Counted from the first letter of the stretch, positions 1 to 10,327 are shown. The stretch is 64,000 bases of DNA from Trichopria drosophilae (GCA_030407085.1 CM059584.1:64316001-64380000), one strand, 5' to 3'. Notes: generated by a model not told the origin, from the sequence alone. Program-made: numbers and translations.

Positions 1-59
1 CATAAAGTTATCTAATTTAAGATACGTCTCGAGTCTGAAACCCTTGAACATTTCCAAGC

Positions 60-92
60 TTCTAGAAACTTCATATTTAGAATATTCTAGAA
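60..92. promoter_or_regulatory. Pair of perfect heat-shock elements
   Basis: Two three-unit heat-shock elements are read directly: TTCTAGAAACTTC at 60-72 (TTC-nn-GAA-nn-TTC) and GAATATTCTAGAA at 80-92 (GAA-nn-TTC-nn-GAA). Each has all nine consensus bases. HSF trimers bind this pattern. They lie about 400 bases upstream of the TATA box at 489. They could instead serve a gene left of the window. Function is inferred; the motif match is not. Confidence 0.6.
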
Positions 93-488
93 AATAATAT
101 TTTGTTTAAATTACAAAAGAACCATCCGATTATTTTTACGAAATGATTGAAAGTATCTTCTTTAATTATTGAATCTCAAGTGAAAACGATTCACATAAAC
201 CCATATTAAAAACGATGGTTCTTTCGTAATTCATTATTGTTAGTTACAATAATATCGTATGTTAGTATTGTTATTTATACTTTTTAGAAATATTAATGTA
301 TAATTAGAATTAATATTAATTATTAATAGAATTTTTATTGTAAATCGCTTGTCTCATCGACAAGTTTGCTCAAGCCACACCCCTCGACGCTTTTCCGCGC
401 GTCTCACTCCCTTCTACCTCAAAAAAAGGCCCTCCACTAACTCCCACTTACAAATCCAAATTTCTACTGAAAAACTCTCTTCGGCCAC

Positions 489-525
489 TATAAAAGGGGG
501 CGCACATTCTGACCAATTCGTCAGT
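489..525 (+). promoter_or_regulatory. TATA box and arthropod initiator
   Basis: TATAAAAG lies at 489-496 and a TCAGT initiator at 521-525, so transcription should start near 523. The spacing is a few bases longer than the typical value but workable. The leader that follows is A/C-rich and has no upstream ATG before the predicted splice donor at 582. The same arrangement occurs in LTR promoters, so a retroelement origin is possible. No second copy that would make it an LTR was found in the window. Confidence 0.65.
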
Positions 526-581
526 TAGTCTCCACCAGCCACCAAGTCAGAGGATCCATCCGACAAACAACTCCCGAAAAA

Positions 582-1623
582 GTAAGAACTCGCCCCTGTT
601 TGAATACTTTCTTGTTCCCAAAGAAGTATTTAAACCTTAAAAATCGCCCTAGTATTAAACTATTTCCCTTAGAGTCTATGCGAGTGCTAGACTGTTTTCC
701 TAACCTATTTCCAACATTCCTTTAGAGTCTATGCGAGTGCTAGACTGTTTTCCTAAACTATTTCCAACATTCCCTTAGAGTCTATGCGAGTGCTAGACTG
801 TTTTCCTAACCTATTTCCAACATTCCTTTAGAGTCTATGCGAGTGCTAGACTGTTTTCCTAAACTATTTCCAACATTCCCTTAGAGTCTATGCGAGTGCT
901 AGACTGTTTTCCTAAACTATTTCCAACATTCCTTTAGAGTCTATGCGAGTGCTAGACTGTTTTCCTAAACTATTTCCAACATTCCTTTAGAGTCTATGCG
1001 AGTGCTAGACTGTTTTCCTAAACTATTTCCAACATTCCCTTAGAGTCTATGCGAGTGCTAGACTGTTTTCCTAACCTATTTCCAACATTCCCTTAGAGTC
1101 TATGCGAGTGCTAGACTGTTTTCCTAAACTATTTCCAACATTCCTTTAGAGTCTATGCGAGTGCTAGACTGTTTTCCTAAACTATTTCCAACATTCCCTT
1201 AGAGTCTATGCGAGTGCTAGACTGTTTTCCTAAACTATTTCCAACATTCCTTTAGAGTCTATGCGAGTGCTAGACTGTTTTCCTAAACTATTTCCAACAT
1301 TCCCTTAGAGTCTATGCGAGTGCTAGACTGTTTCCCTAAACTATTTCCAACATTCCTTTAGAGTCTATGCGAGTGCTAGACTGTTTTCCTAAACTATTTC
1401 CAACATTCCCTTAGAGTCTATGCGAGTGCTAGACTGTTTTCCTTGAACTTTCCAATATTTCCTTTAGATTCTATGCGAGTGCTAGACAATCTAAACCCTT
1501 ATAAACAACAGTCCACCTCGACCCATTATAAAAATTGACCTTACCTTTTTTTGTTCTACGAAATATTCTAAGGAACATTTCGTAGCCCCATTCTTTTAGT
1601 AATTCTGCTTAATATTGTTACAG
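582..1623 (+). other. Predicted intron that creates the start codon
   Basis: A donor GTAAGA begins at 582 after AAAAA. A plausible acceptor TTACAG ends at 1623, with a branch-like CTTAAT about 15 bases upstream. Joining base 581 (A) to TG at 1624 makes AAAAATGG, a good insect start context, and opens the reading frame to 1934. The intron would be 1,042 bases, and most of it is the 53-bp repeat array. This is a prediction from sequence; no transcript evidence is available here. Confidence 0.5.
671..1487. repeat. 53-bp hairpin minisatellite, 16 units
   Basis: Units begin exactly every 53 bases from 671 to 1466; the last unit is truncated. Each unit carries AGTCTA-TGCGAGTGC-TAGACT, a 6-bp stem with a 9-base loop, at offset 2-22. 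Units differ mainly at two sites: TAAC versus TAAA before CTATTT, and TTCCCTT versus TTCCTTT at the end. The final two units are degenerate. The even period and near identity point to recent array expansion. The array lies wholly inside the predicted intron. Confidence 0.95.
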
Positions 1624-1934
1624 TGGAATTAACAAGAAATGAAATCCTTGCTAAAATTGCGAAGAAACGTAAGGTTCTCGCAATTTTAAAATATGTGTAT
1701 GCTCAAAACCCCCGACCCCGGATCTTGAAAAATACACAAAGGATAGAAAAGTATATAAATATACTGAAGTCACAATTAACGAAAGATATCTCAAATTCTA
1801 CGGAATTTGAAATCAATCGTACCCCTGAAAAACCAATTGAAGAAATAGACCCCGAAGCTATTTGGACCCGACTCTTTAATTTAGGGAATAAGTTTTTAAA
1901 CTATAAGAACGGTGCGGAATTTAATGTAACTTAA
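1624..1934 (+). CDS. Hypothetical 103-residue protein (spliced start)
   Basis: With the A at 581 supplied by splicing, the frame begins M-E-L-T-R-N-E and ends at TAA 1932-1934, giving 103 residues. The first 55 residues are lysine/arginine-rich and probably helical (AKIAKKRKVLAILKY, RIEKYINILKS). The C-terminal half is acidic and contains EAIWTRLFNLGNKFL. There is no signal peptide, membrane segment or zinc motif. I do not recognise the family. It has its own promoter, intron and poly(A) signal, so it looks like a complete small gene. It could also be a leader ORF of a retroelement. Without the intron there is no ATG in a suitable position. Confidence 0.45.
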
Positions 1935-1947
1935 TAATAATTTTTGA

Positions 1948-1957
1948 AATAAATAAA
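1948..1957 (+). terminator. Poly(A) signals after the 103-residue ORF
   Basis: Two overlapping AATAAA hexamers start at 1948 and 1952, 14 bases after the stop codon. They would close a short transcript starting near 523. Confidence 0.5.
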
Positions 1958-3161
1958 TTTTTACCTATTAATTTTCTAATAATAATTTCTTTTCCTAGCC
2001 TTCGAGCGTCCTAAGTTAAGAAGGACGATTCCTTTTAATTTATTTTTTTTACATGCATGTGTTAAGTCTCTATTTTATTATTCGGACGTAACATTACATT
2101 TAATGATGACTGTAAGGAATAATCATTGGAATTATCATTTTTTTAGGATCCTTGGGCGTGAATGAAAGTTAAAAATTGTTTTCCAATCTGCATTTAATTA
2201 ATTTAAATTAACTTAAATTTATTTTGGATGGCTTTAATATAAACTATTTGAATTTTGAAAGTTGATACAAGGTAGTTAAAGAAACTAACGTGGATGTGAA
2301 CAAAATAAAGTTAATTATTACTTCGGATTTTTGTTTCAAATTTATGTTGAAATAGAGAGAATTAATAATAAATGATTTTTTTAGGCTTATTCGATTAATT
2401 ATAAATATATTTTCAAATTAATGAATTTTGACTTAGAATTGGAATTACTCCAATTTTAGTAAAGTTTGAATTTTAATAACGGAAATATTTATGGTAAATT
2501 TTAGATAGTTCGATAAAATTGGAAATAACAGTTAATTGTTTTGAATTTAAACATAAATTACAAGTTTACATTTATTAGTTTAAATAACTCACGAAATATT
2601 ATGCAAGCTAATTATTTTTATTAAGTAAAAAAAAATTGCAGTCAATAATTAATTAGTTGAGCTTGTTTTTTATTCGTTAAAAATAATTAACCGACTCGAA
2701 TTATTGTGTTAGATTTATTTTCGTTCTAATTAATAGACATTGTTTTGAATTTGGTATAGCTCATTATTGAAGATCAATTTAAGAATAAGATAATAATAAT
2801 AGTTAGCAAGATATTGTTTTAAAGAGAAATTTATTAATTTTATGTATTGAATGGTAGTTTTTACATTTATGAATTTTGGAATACTACGCAGAGTAAAAGT
2901 TCCACGAATTAGACCAACCTAAAAAAAAATTAGAGCAATTCTGTCCGATCGGAAAATTTTAGACCAACGAGAAGAATATTTTAGACCATCAGTGAGTAAT
3001 TCAAAGTTCGTAATTGCATTTCGGTTTAGAGTATTTTAAGCAAGAAAATTGCCTGAAGATTCATGACATGAATTTTGATAGTAAAGTAACCGACGGTTTG
3101 CGCAGAGCCACATTGCGATTAATTGAATTTGTTTTGGTTGTTGTCTAATTTAATTGGAATA
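1958..3161. other. AT-rich stretch without recognisable genes
   Basis: About 1.2 kb of very AT-rich sequence with no long ORF, tandem array or LTR-like terminus that I can support. It lies upstream of the Gypsy-A gag start. It may hold the remains of that element's 5' LTR and leader, but no match to the candidate 3' LTR near 10.5 kb was seen. Confidence 0.5.
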
Positions 3162-3896
3162 ATGGCGAATGATAATAATGCCCATGAAAATCTAGTAAAC
3201 ACGGGAAGTCCTAATGAATGGGACGCAAGAGAGAAAATTAGATTAATTCGCGATGACATAGGAAATTTATCGATAGGAAAAGTAGTTATTAATTTAATAC
3301 ATGAGGGATTAGCCGATGATGGCAACGAAGCGGAATTACGTAATAGGTTAATTCGTACTTTAGCGATTTTTCCGACTGCTCCGATTGAGTGGTATCCCGA
3401 ACGTGATGAGGTTAACAATAACGACGATAGGTTAGATTCGATGTACCGCCACCAAAGTTCTGATGGACGAAGAAGTAAGAAGAATTCTCAAGAAAGAAGA
3501 GGAAATAATCCTACACTTTCATCAACGATGGTATCTGGGCTTGTGAATACCACGGCAGGTCTAGGTCAACAAATTGCAGTCTCTTGGACGCAAGCTGGTC
3601 CAACGTGTTCTCCCATTCACTACAGTTCATCCACTGCTGTATTTCCTCCATCAATGATTTGGCCACCAAAGGGACCAATGCCAGGACCTGTGCCCTTTAT
3701 CTGGGGCAATTGGAATTGGCCGCAGACTTCACAAGGACCAAATATACCGGCCCCAGTGAATTTCGAAAATAATTACGCAGTCAATGCACCAAATAGACCC
3801 GTGATTGGTGATCAAGATAATATGAATCAAGAGAATCTTGAAGTACAGTCAGTCGAATCGGGTAGAACGACGACATCATCCAGTAATCGAGATTAA
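3162..3896 (+). pseudogene. Gypsy-A gag, N-terminal part
   Basis: The frame opens at ATG 3162 (MANDNNAHENLVNTG) and runs 244 residues to TAA at 3894-3896. The first 90 residues are a mixed helical region. The remainder is Pro/Gln/Asn-rich (PPKGPMPGPVPFIWGNWNWP) and low in complexity, as in the linker of many gypsy gags. Beyond the stop, coding similarity continues in other frames with several stops up to the capsid-like core near 4098. It therefore looks like one gag split by indels rather than a separate gene. Confidence 0.65.
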
Positions 3897-4023
3897 TTTC
3901 GAACACCTCGGGAGGAGGTTAGACGACCATGAAATCGTCATCGCCGATTAGCAAGCACTACAGAAAGTAGTAGTTCATCTTATCAAGAAGACGGTCGAAA
4001 TCAGGTAAATCGACCACGAGAAG

Positions 4024-4734
4024 ATGACATATTACGTCGAATCAAGACTTAGAATGTCCACTTCTCAGGAGAGGATTTTGTGTCGGCTGAAGATTTTTTT
4101 ATTAGACCTAAAAGACTATAAGGATAGTTTAGGTCTAACTGATGAACAAGTGCTAAAATGTTTACACGGCATACTTTCTGAAACTGCACGACGATGGTAT
4201 CGAGTAGAACGTTCGAAACTCACGTCTTGGAGGAAGTTCGAAAGGAAATTTAGATCGAACTTCGTAGAGGCGGAGGATGACGACGATCAGAAAGATTGTA
4301 TAAGGGAGAAACTGCAGAAGCCGAATGAGACTATTACCAAATTTGTGTCAGAATTTCGAACGCTTATTAGTCGTTTGAGAGAGCCCGTGCCAATAAGTAA
4401 GCAATTGAAATGGGCGTATAAAAATCTTCGTCCCGATTATAGACGATTTATTGGATCCCGTAACTTCGAGAACTTTTCCGAGCTACAAGAGTTAGGAAAA
4501 CAGTATGAGAAAGAACGAAAATGCGACCAAGATGACCGTAGAGTAAGTGGACCGGCCAGTAATAAAGATTGGGGTTCAGTCGATACTGCCAAGAAAAATA
4601 ACTCGAGAATCGCGGCAGTAAACTTTACGTCATCGTCAGAACGATCGAGCGAGAAAGATGATCAGATAGGCAAGAATAAGAAGAGAAAGATAAACAAGAC
4701 AAAGAAGAAATTGCAATCGGTTAGTGCTGTTTAA
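4024..4734 (+). pseudogene. Gypsy-A gag core (retrotransposon gag domain)
   Basis: From about 4107 the frame reads LKDYKDSLGLTDEQVLKCLHGILSETARRWYR-like sequence, followed by SWRKFERKFRSNF and a C-terminal LRPDYRRFI. These are hallmarks of the Ty3-type gag domain (W-x-x-F...F). The first 25 or so codons of the open frame are out of register with the true gag, which comes from an upstream frame. The tail is Lys/Ser-rich and ends in TAA at 4732-4734. Gypsy-B carries the same domain at 35717-36133, with NLRPDCRRY at the matching place. Confidence 0.8.
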
Positions 4735-4830
4735 TCGAGGCCCGTGGGAGAAGTAGGACAAACCAATAATGCAGGATCTTCAGGATTAAATCAGAAGAAA
4801 CCAGATCAGGTTTAGCACCCATCTTATGCT

Positions 4831-5220
4831 ATGTCTGGCGTAATGTTTCAAAGTGGAAGTTCCTTGGCCCCCACGAGACCAGCCAATTGGCTAACTCAGG
4901 CTTGGACAGGACCAAGACCCGTACCGAATATGTACCAGTATCCAAGACCATCATCGCCGGTAGTAGGAAGCATGGCACCGCAATCTACGTCTACACCTCG
5001 AACAGATCGAACGCAGGGAAGCTGTTATAATTGTGGACAAGTGGGCCATTCATTTAGAGCATGTCCCGCCCCGCTACGATGTTTGGGTTGTGGAAATATT
5101 GGTTACCAACGGAGTCGGTGTCCTAAATGCCGGTCCCAGCCTTATGAGAATTCGGAAAACGGAATGGACGGGTCTTGGAGGGGTGTACCACGACCCGAAG
5201 AACAGAGGAGAACCCAGTAG
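4831..5220 (+). pseudogene. Gypsy-A gag zinc-knuckle region
   Basis: The first motif is a regular CCHC knuckle (C-YN-C-GQVG-H-SFRA-C). It is followed by C-LG-C-x9-C-PK-C, which lacks the usual histidine (Tyr there) but keeps four cysteines. Gypsy-B shows the same second motif with x9 spacing, so this looks like a family trait rather than decay. Knuckles bind the RNA genome during packaging. The region overlaps the start of the protease frame at 5175 and is preceded by a Pro-rich linker. Confidence 0.8.
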
Positions 5221-5700
5221 AGAATGAAGGTATTGGAAATTCTCGAAATCTACACCAGGAGTCGGAGCTCCTCGAAGAGTCGATTGAGCAGTCAGTACAG
5301 ACCTTCTTACGTGAGACTTTACAAGTAGGATTAAATCCGGATCAAGGACTGTCGTCGTTAGCAAGAACCTTAAATGGAGTTGTAGAGCAACGATGTCCGG
5401 AGGATAATGTGGAACCAGAAGGACCAGTGAATCACCAGTCCGACCCAAGACTGAACCTTAAGATGAATTTACAAAGCAGAGTGGTACGAGCGCTGTGTGA
5501 TCCAGGATCGTGTAAGTCCTACTTTGGTCCGAATTTAACGGAAAGTTTGAAGAAATGGATTCAACCTAGTTATGGATTTTTACGTGGTGCTACCGGTCAA
5601 TAAAAAGCGATTGGTGGTATTATTCAGATCTGTATTGAGTTAGATGTCATTCTAGGGATGGATTTTCTTCAGGACTTTCAAATGCATATTGATTATGAGA
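5175..5700 (+). pseudogene. Gypsy-A aspartic protease
   Basis: RVVRALCDPGSCKSYFGP is the catalytic stretch; the usual D-T/S-G is D-P-G here. The flap-side sequence continues to GATGQ and then TAA at 5601-5603. The ILGMDFLQDF segment, typical of the protease C-terminus, resumes near 5640 in the next frame. In Gypsy-B the same position reads D-S-G. The break and the Thr/Ser-to-Pro change make activity unlikely. Confidence 0.7.
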
Positions 5701-6649
5701 ATCGTTGTTGGAAAATTAAAGATCGAAAATGGATACTATTTGAGGATAACAATACGAATGTGCACGCGAAATGTGCTGCTCTAGCAGAATTATCAGATGA
5801 CCAGAAAACTAGGATTGCTCTTTTATTAGATCAAATTTTATCGAGAAATCAGGAGCAACTTGGATTCACCAATTTGATCTATCATACAATTGATGTCCAA
5901 GGAGCTACTCCGATTAACCAACGGTTCAGAAGAGTATCTCCAACTGTTCTAGAGACAGCCCACCGAGAAGTAGACCGGATATTACAAGAAGGTGTTATTG
6001 AGCCTTCTAATAAGTCCATGGTCTAGAGCACCAGTGATTGTGAAGAAATGGGAAATATAGGTTCTGCATTGACTATAGAGACGTAAATGCAGATACTAGG
6101 AAAGACGTGTATCCTACACCAAATTTGGATGGTATTTTAGACAAACTGAGGAATGCAGGCTGTATCACTAAGCTGGATTTAAGCCAGGCTTATTTCCAGA
6201 TTCCCTTAGATGAAAGCAGTAAACAAATTACAGCGTTTGCAGTTCTCAGAGAAGGGTTGTTTCAGTTTAGACGGATGCCATTTGGTTTGACCAATGCCCC
6301 AGCAACCTTTCAACTTTTGCTGGATTCACTATTTGGACCCGAGTATGAACCCCATGTCTTCGTTTATCGAGATGATATAATCATTGTGACTGAGAATTTC
6401 GAGGAGCATCTCATTTGATTGGAGCGACGGCTACGAAGAATAGTAGAAGCCGGTCTTCAGCTGAATCGAGACAAAAGTGAATTTTGCTGTCATGAAGCAA
6501 GATACCTGGGATTCTTAGTTGGTAAGGATGGGCAAAGACCTGATCCACAGAAGACTGAGCCAGTCATGAAGTACCCAGCCCCAACAAATTTAAAAGAACT
6601 TGAGAATGGTAGGATGTTTTGCCAGGTACATTTCGAACTTAGCAGATAA
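5658..6649 (+). pseudogene. Gypsy-A reverse transcriptase
   Basis: Ty3-type RT blocks appear in order: RFRRVSPTVLETAHREVDRIL and VIEPSN; a gap with frameshifts at about 6027-6106; then ITKLDLSQAYFQIPL, FRRMPFGLTNAPATFQ and FVYRDDIIIV. The catalytic box at 6365-6376 is Y-R-D-D; the x is normally hydrophobic and is Leu in Gypsy-B. A TGA at 6416-6418 interrupts the frame before LRRIVEAGLQLNRDKSEFCC. The thumb ends in a frameshift near 6600. The enzyme is dead by several independent lesions. Confidence 0.9.
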
Positions 6650-8130
6650 GCGATTGGTTCTTACGAAATTGACTAGGAAGAACGTTGAATGAATGGCATT
6701 GGACGGAAAAACATCAGCAAGCGTTTGAGGAGCTGAAAGCAGATTTATGTCAAGCACCAGTTCTAGGGAGACCTGATTTTTCACGCCCGATCACGCTTGA
6801 GACGGATGCTAGTAATTACGCATTGGGTGCAGTTCTGACTCAGAAATAAGACGATGGAGAGCACCCAATTGGGTACATTAGCAAGACTTTGAGTTCAGCA
6901 GAACGTAATTACTCTACGTCGGAAAAAGTGTTTAGTCGTAATTTGGGGTATTAAGAAGCTTCGCCTTTATTTAGAAGACTATCACTACTATGTGATTACG
7001 GACCATAGCAGTTTAACCCTTATTGGCCCAATTTGTCCGTTATGTCCATTAATTTTAAGTACGGACAACTTTGTTATTTATGCATAAAAAAATCTGAACA
7101 TTAAGTAGGCGGGTATTTCCAAGTGTGTTCTTTCAGAATCCGGCACGAAAATTGGGAAAAAATCACCCCTTCCTACCCTCCTTTTCAATGTAAAAAAGAA
7201 AAACATGATTTTTTAAGGTAATTTTTTGTTTAAATCGTTTTTTTTATGCAAAAGAGGCCTTGACGATAGCTAAAACCACGAAAACTTCGGCTCAAAATGT
7301 TAAAATAATAAAGTTATGCACACAAAAATTAATTTTTTATCATAGAGGGGTTGTGCGACTACACCTAAAATAACACTTTTTATAATTTTAAGGGGTTTTC
7401 TGGAAAAAAATTGTGTCGGTTTGTGAAAACATATCACAGATAGTAAAAAATATCTTATTTTTGTTATCGTGGTGATATATGGATGAAAATCGACAGGATT
7501 TAAAAAATACTATTTTCGATACTAAAAATTGCAAATAAATAAGTTATATAAAGAAGTAAGAGGAGCGTTTATACTCTTACATACTATAGACAATGTTTAT
7601 AACAAAGTTATAAAATAATGTCTATCCATGATTGATAGTTTTAGGGATGAAGACCGGTAGTCGCACGGTATTCATTATATTTTTCATTAATTTTTGGTGT
7701 GGTTGCACAACCCCTCAATGATGAAAAATGAATTTCGTGGTTTCAGCTATCGCCAACACCTCTTTCGCATCAAAAATACGGTTTAAACAAAAAATTTCCT
7801 TAAAAAATTTTTTCTTTTTTAAATTGAAAAAGATTGTAGGAAGGGGTGGGTTTTTCAAAATTTTCTTGCCGGATTCTGAAAGAACACACTTGAAAATACC
7901 CGCCTGCAAATGTTCAGATTTTTTAAAGCAGAAATAACGAAGTTGTCCGTGCTTAAAATTGACAAACAAAAACGGACAAATTGGGTCAATCAGGGTTAAC
8001 GTGGCTGAAGAACTTAAAAGATCCGCGAGGAAGATTAGCAAGATGGGAATTAGAGTTACAAGGATGGGGCTACATCGGCAGGGAGCCCAGCATCAGGTCC
8101 CTGACGCGTTATCTCGTCTTCATGAGGATA
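6650..8130 (+). pseudogene. Gypsy-A RNase H, split by a MITE
   Basis: TDASNYALGAVLTQ followed by TAA (6847-6849), then GYISKTLSSAERNY, then a frameshift. The ITDHSSL block ends at 7016. Coding sequence resumes after the MITE at 8000 with TWLKNLKDPRGRLARW. The two sides meet in register once the MITE and one TTAA are ignored, so the insertion came into an otherwise continuous RNase H. The stop and the frameshift may be older or younger than the insertion. Confidence 0.85.
7017..7995. mobile_element. TTAA-flanked MITE with ~350-bp inverted repeats
   Basis: The element is 979 bp, begins CCCTTATTGGCCCAATTTG and ends in the inverse CCCTGATTGACCCAATTTG. TTAA duplicates lie at 7013-7016 and 7996-7999. 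The inverted arms match with small gaps over about 350 bases each, leaving a short unique centre around 7400-7660. CCC next to a TTAA duplication is the piggyBac signature. There is no transposase. The site lies inside the Gypsy-A RNase H and the flanks fit exactly. Confidence 0.9.
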
Positions 8131-9396
8131 TTGCGGAATTACAGGTATCTGAAGAAACTCTGGACAGCTGGTATCAGGGAAGAATGGAGGCTGTACGAAA
8201 CTTTCCTTGCAGATTCCTAGATTGGAAAATCGATGGAACGGGGTATGAATTTCCGTCGTGAAGATCCTCTTTTAGTCCCAATTAATGAAGGCGAAGAGCG
8301 GTGGAAGCTGGTAGTTAAGCAAGAATTGAGAACAGAGATCATGGATGGATGTCATCGTGAAGCTCACGCTGGTCATTATGGTTGTGATAAGACATACCAG
8401 CGAATTGCATTAGAATATTATTGGCCTGGCACGAGATACCATGTTGAGCAGTATGTAAGAGATTGTCCAGAATGCCAGAAATATAAAATTTTGCAGATGA
8501 AACCAGCAGGATTAATAGGTGAAAGAATAGTTTGTCGACCGTGGATTATCATTGGTACTAATATCATGGGACCATTTCCGCCTAGCAGGAGCCAGAATCG
8601 GTACATTTTGGAGTTTCAAGGCCTTTTTACGAGGTGGGTCGAGATTAAATCTCTTGGAAAAGCAGATTGAAAAGCAATAGCTGCAGCTTTTGAAGATTTA
8701 GTCTTATTTAGATGGGAAACGCCACAATATCTGTTGACCGTTAACGGAAGTGAGTTCGTAAATCAGACCTTGGGTAGAGTGCTTAAGGAACATGGGGTTC
8801 AACAGGTGCCTACTTCACCTTATCATCTACAGGCTAATCCGGTGGAAAGGACCAAACGAATAATTAAGACAATGATCTCTATATTCGTAAAAAATGATAA
8901 TAAAGACCGGGACAAGCATCTCCCAGAATTCCGTAGCGCCATTAATACAGCGGTCCAAGAGAGCACGGAAGTTTCACCAGCTTTTCTTAATTTGGGCCGA
9001 AATCCAAGACCAGTCAAGAGTCTTCGTCGGAGGTTAGGATCAAGACCGGCGATTTTAAAGATGGATCCGGAAACTTGGGTTGACCGAATGAAGAGGTTAA
9101 GTCCCATTCGGGATTTGGTAGTGAAACATATTCATAAAGCGAGCCAGCGACAGCGTAAATATTATAATATTGGTAGGCGCGTGGTAGAATTTAATGTAGG
9201 AGACTTAGTTTTAAGGCGGAATCGAGTTTTATCCACGGCAGCTCAGGGATTTGCGGCCAAGATAGCACCGCGATTCCATGGACCCTACTCGATAGTTCGC
9301 AAATTATCGCCGGTAGTTTATGAACTACAATTAGCTAATAGAACCGCTAAAGCCCACGTCGAGGATTTTAAGCGATTTATTCCGCGTAGAACGTAA
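8128..9396 (+). pseudogene. Gypsy-A integrase
   Basis: An HHCC zinc domain is present (HREAHAGH ... RDCPECQ), then the core. The first catalytic position reads G-T-N-I-M-G-P, with Asn (8560-8562) where Gypsy-B has Asp. The second reads T-V-N-G, with Val (8740-8742) in place of Asp. The glutamate is kept in NPVERTK. A TGA at 8668-8670 splits the core. The C-terminal part runs through VGDLVLRRNRV and GPYSIVRKLSPVVYELQ, a GPY/F-like module. No chromodomain is seen. Confidence 0.9.
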
Positions 9397-9424
9397 AGAA
9401 CGATGATTTTATAGGAATGAGTCA

Positions 9425-10241
9425 ATGGACCTGGACGAAAGACCCCCGAATCCCGTTTTGGGAACAGTTGGTGCCTCGGAGGAGCAGATTCCCGATAATT
9501 CTGTCCAGTCTCCGCCAATCTCACAGCCAGAGACGGATCAACCCGAGGTAGTGGTGGAGGCTCCTACAGCGGATTTTCCGATATTTGGGAGCGAGCCATA
9601 CCCGGATTCCCGTGGGCGCTGGGGACCATATGATCGGACACGGGATATGTTTACGCGGGACCCTGTTTGGAGGATTAAAGTATATCCCTGTGGATCGTCA
9701 GTGGGATCCTCCGACGGGGGGATGTTTCAACTACTGGAGAAAGGGTCACCGCATTATCAACTGACCTGGACCTAAATTGAGGTGGTCGTGTTTCAACTGC
9801 GGTCGAAGGCGTTTTCGAGCATCGGAGTGTCCGAGATGCCAGGAGGCCTATTTTAATTGGGCACGATGGGAAGACCCCGAAGAGGTCATGGCATTCCGGA
9901 GACCGACAGAGCCAACATCTGCTAAACCGAGTTCTCCTTCTCCGCCGGAGGATCCGACACCCCAGGTCGTGGCTAATTCCCCCAGTGTTGAACCATCGAC
10001 TAGCCGAGGAGGCGCTACTGAAGTTCCCTACGGAGGTCGTATGCAATAGGAGGGACGACACGTAATCCTTCTTGAAAAGTTAGAGCATCTATCCCAACAA
10101 TTTATCTTGGACTGCGTCAAGACCCAGCGACCCGACTCTGCCGTCTGGTTGGAGAGACTGGCAGAATTGGACGAGCCAGCCCAAGAGATCGTTGTTCTCA
10201 TGGCTCAGGATGTGGTTCTCGAATTTAAGTGGGCCAATTAG
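9425..10241 (+). pseudogene. Gypsy-A post-integrase ORF with second zinc-knuckle pair
   Basis: After the integrase stop, ATG 9425 opens a Pro/Glu-rich frame. A frameshift near 9700 leads into C-FN-Y-x4-H-x4-stop (TGA 9762-9764), then at 9789 C-FN-C-x9-C-PR-C. That copies the layout of the gag pair (CCHC, then C-x2-C-x9-C-x2-C), with one Cys changed to Tyr and one Cys codon position now TGA. Beyond, a Pro/Ser linker, a TAG at 10047-10049, and a helical tail (LLEKLEHLSQQFILD) run to TAG at 10239-10241. The intact ancestor would be about 270 residues. The role is unknown; RNA binding is a reasonable guess. Confidence 0.65.
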
Positions 10242-10327
10242 ACCCAAAATTAGTCCAATATTAGACGGGTACTTGATTTACATTTTTCGCATGCAAGTTT
10301 TTCTTTAGATTTATATTAGCATTTTCG

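Noticed and set aside
1..600. 5' LTR of Gypsy-A
   Set aside because: No matching sequence lies at the element's 3' end, and the promoter leads into its own intron, ORF and poly(A) signal.
671..1487. CRISPR-like regular array
   Set aside because: Units are contiguous 53-bp repeats without unique spacers, in eukaryotic DNA; it is a minisatellite.
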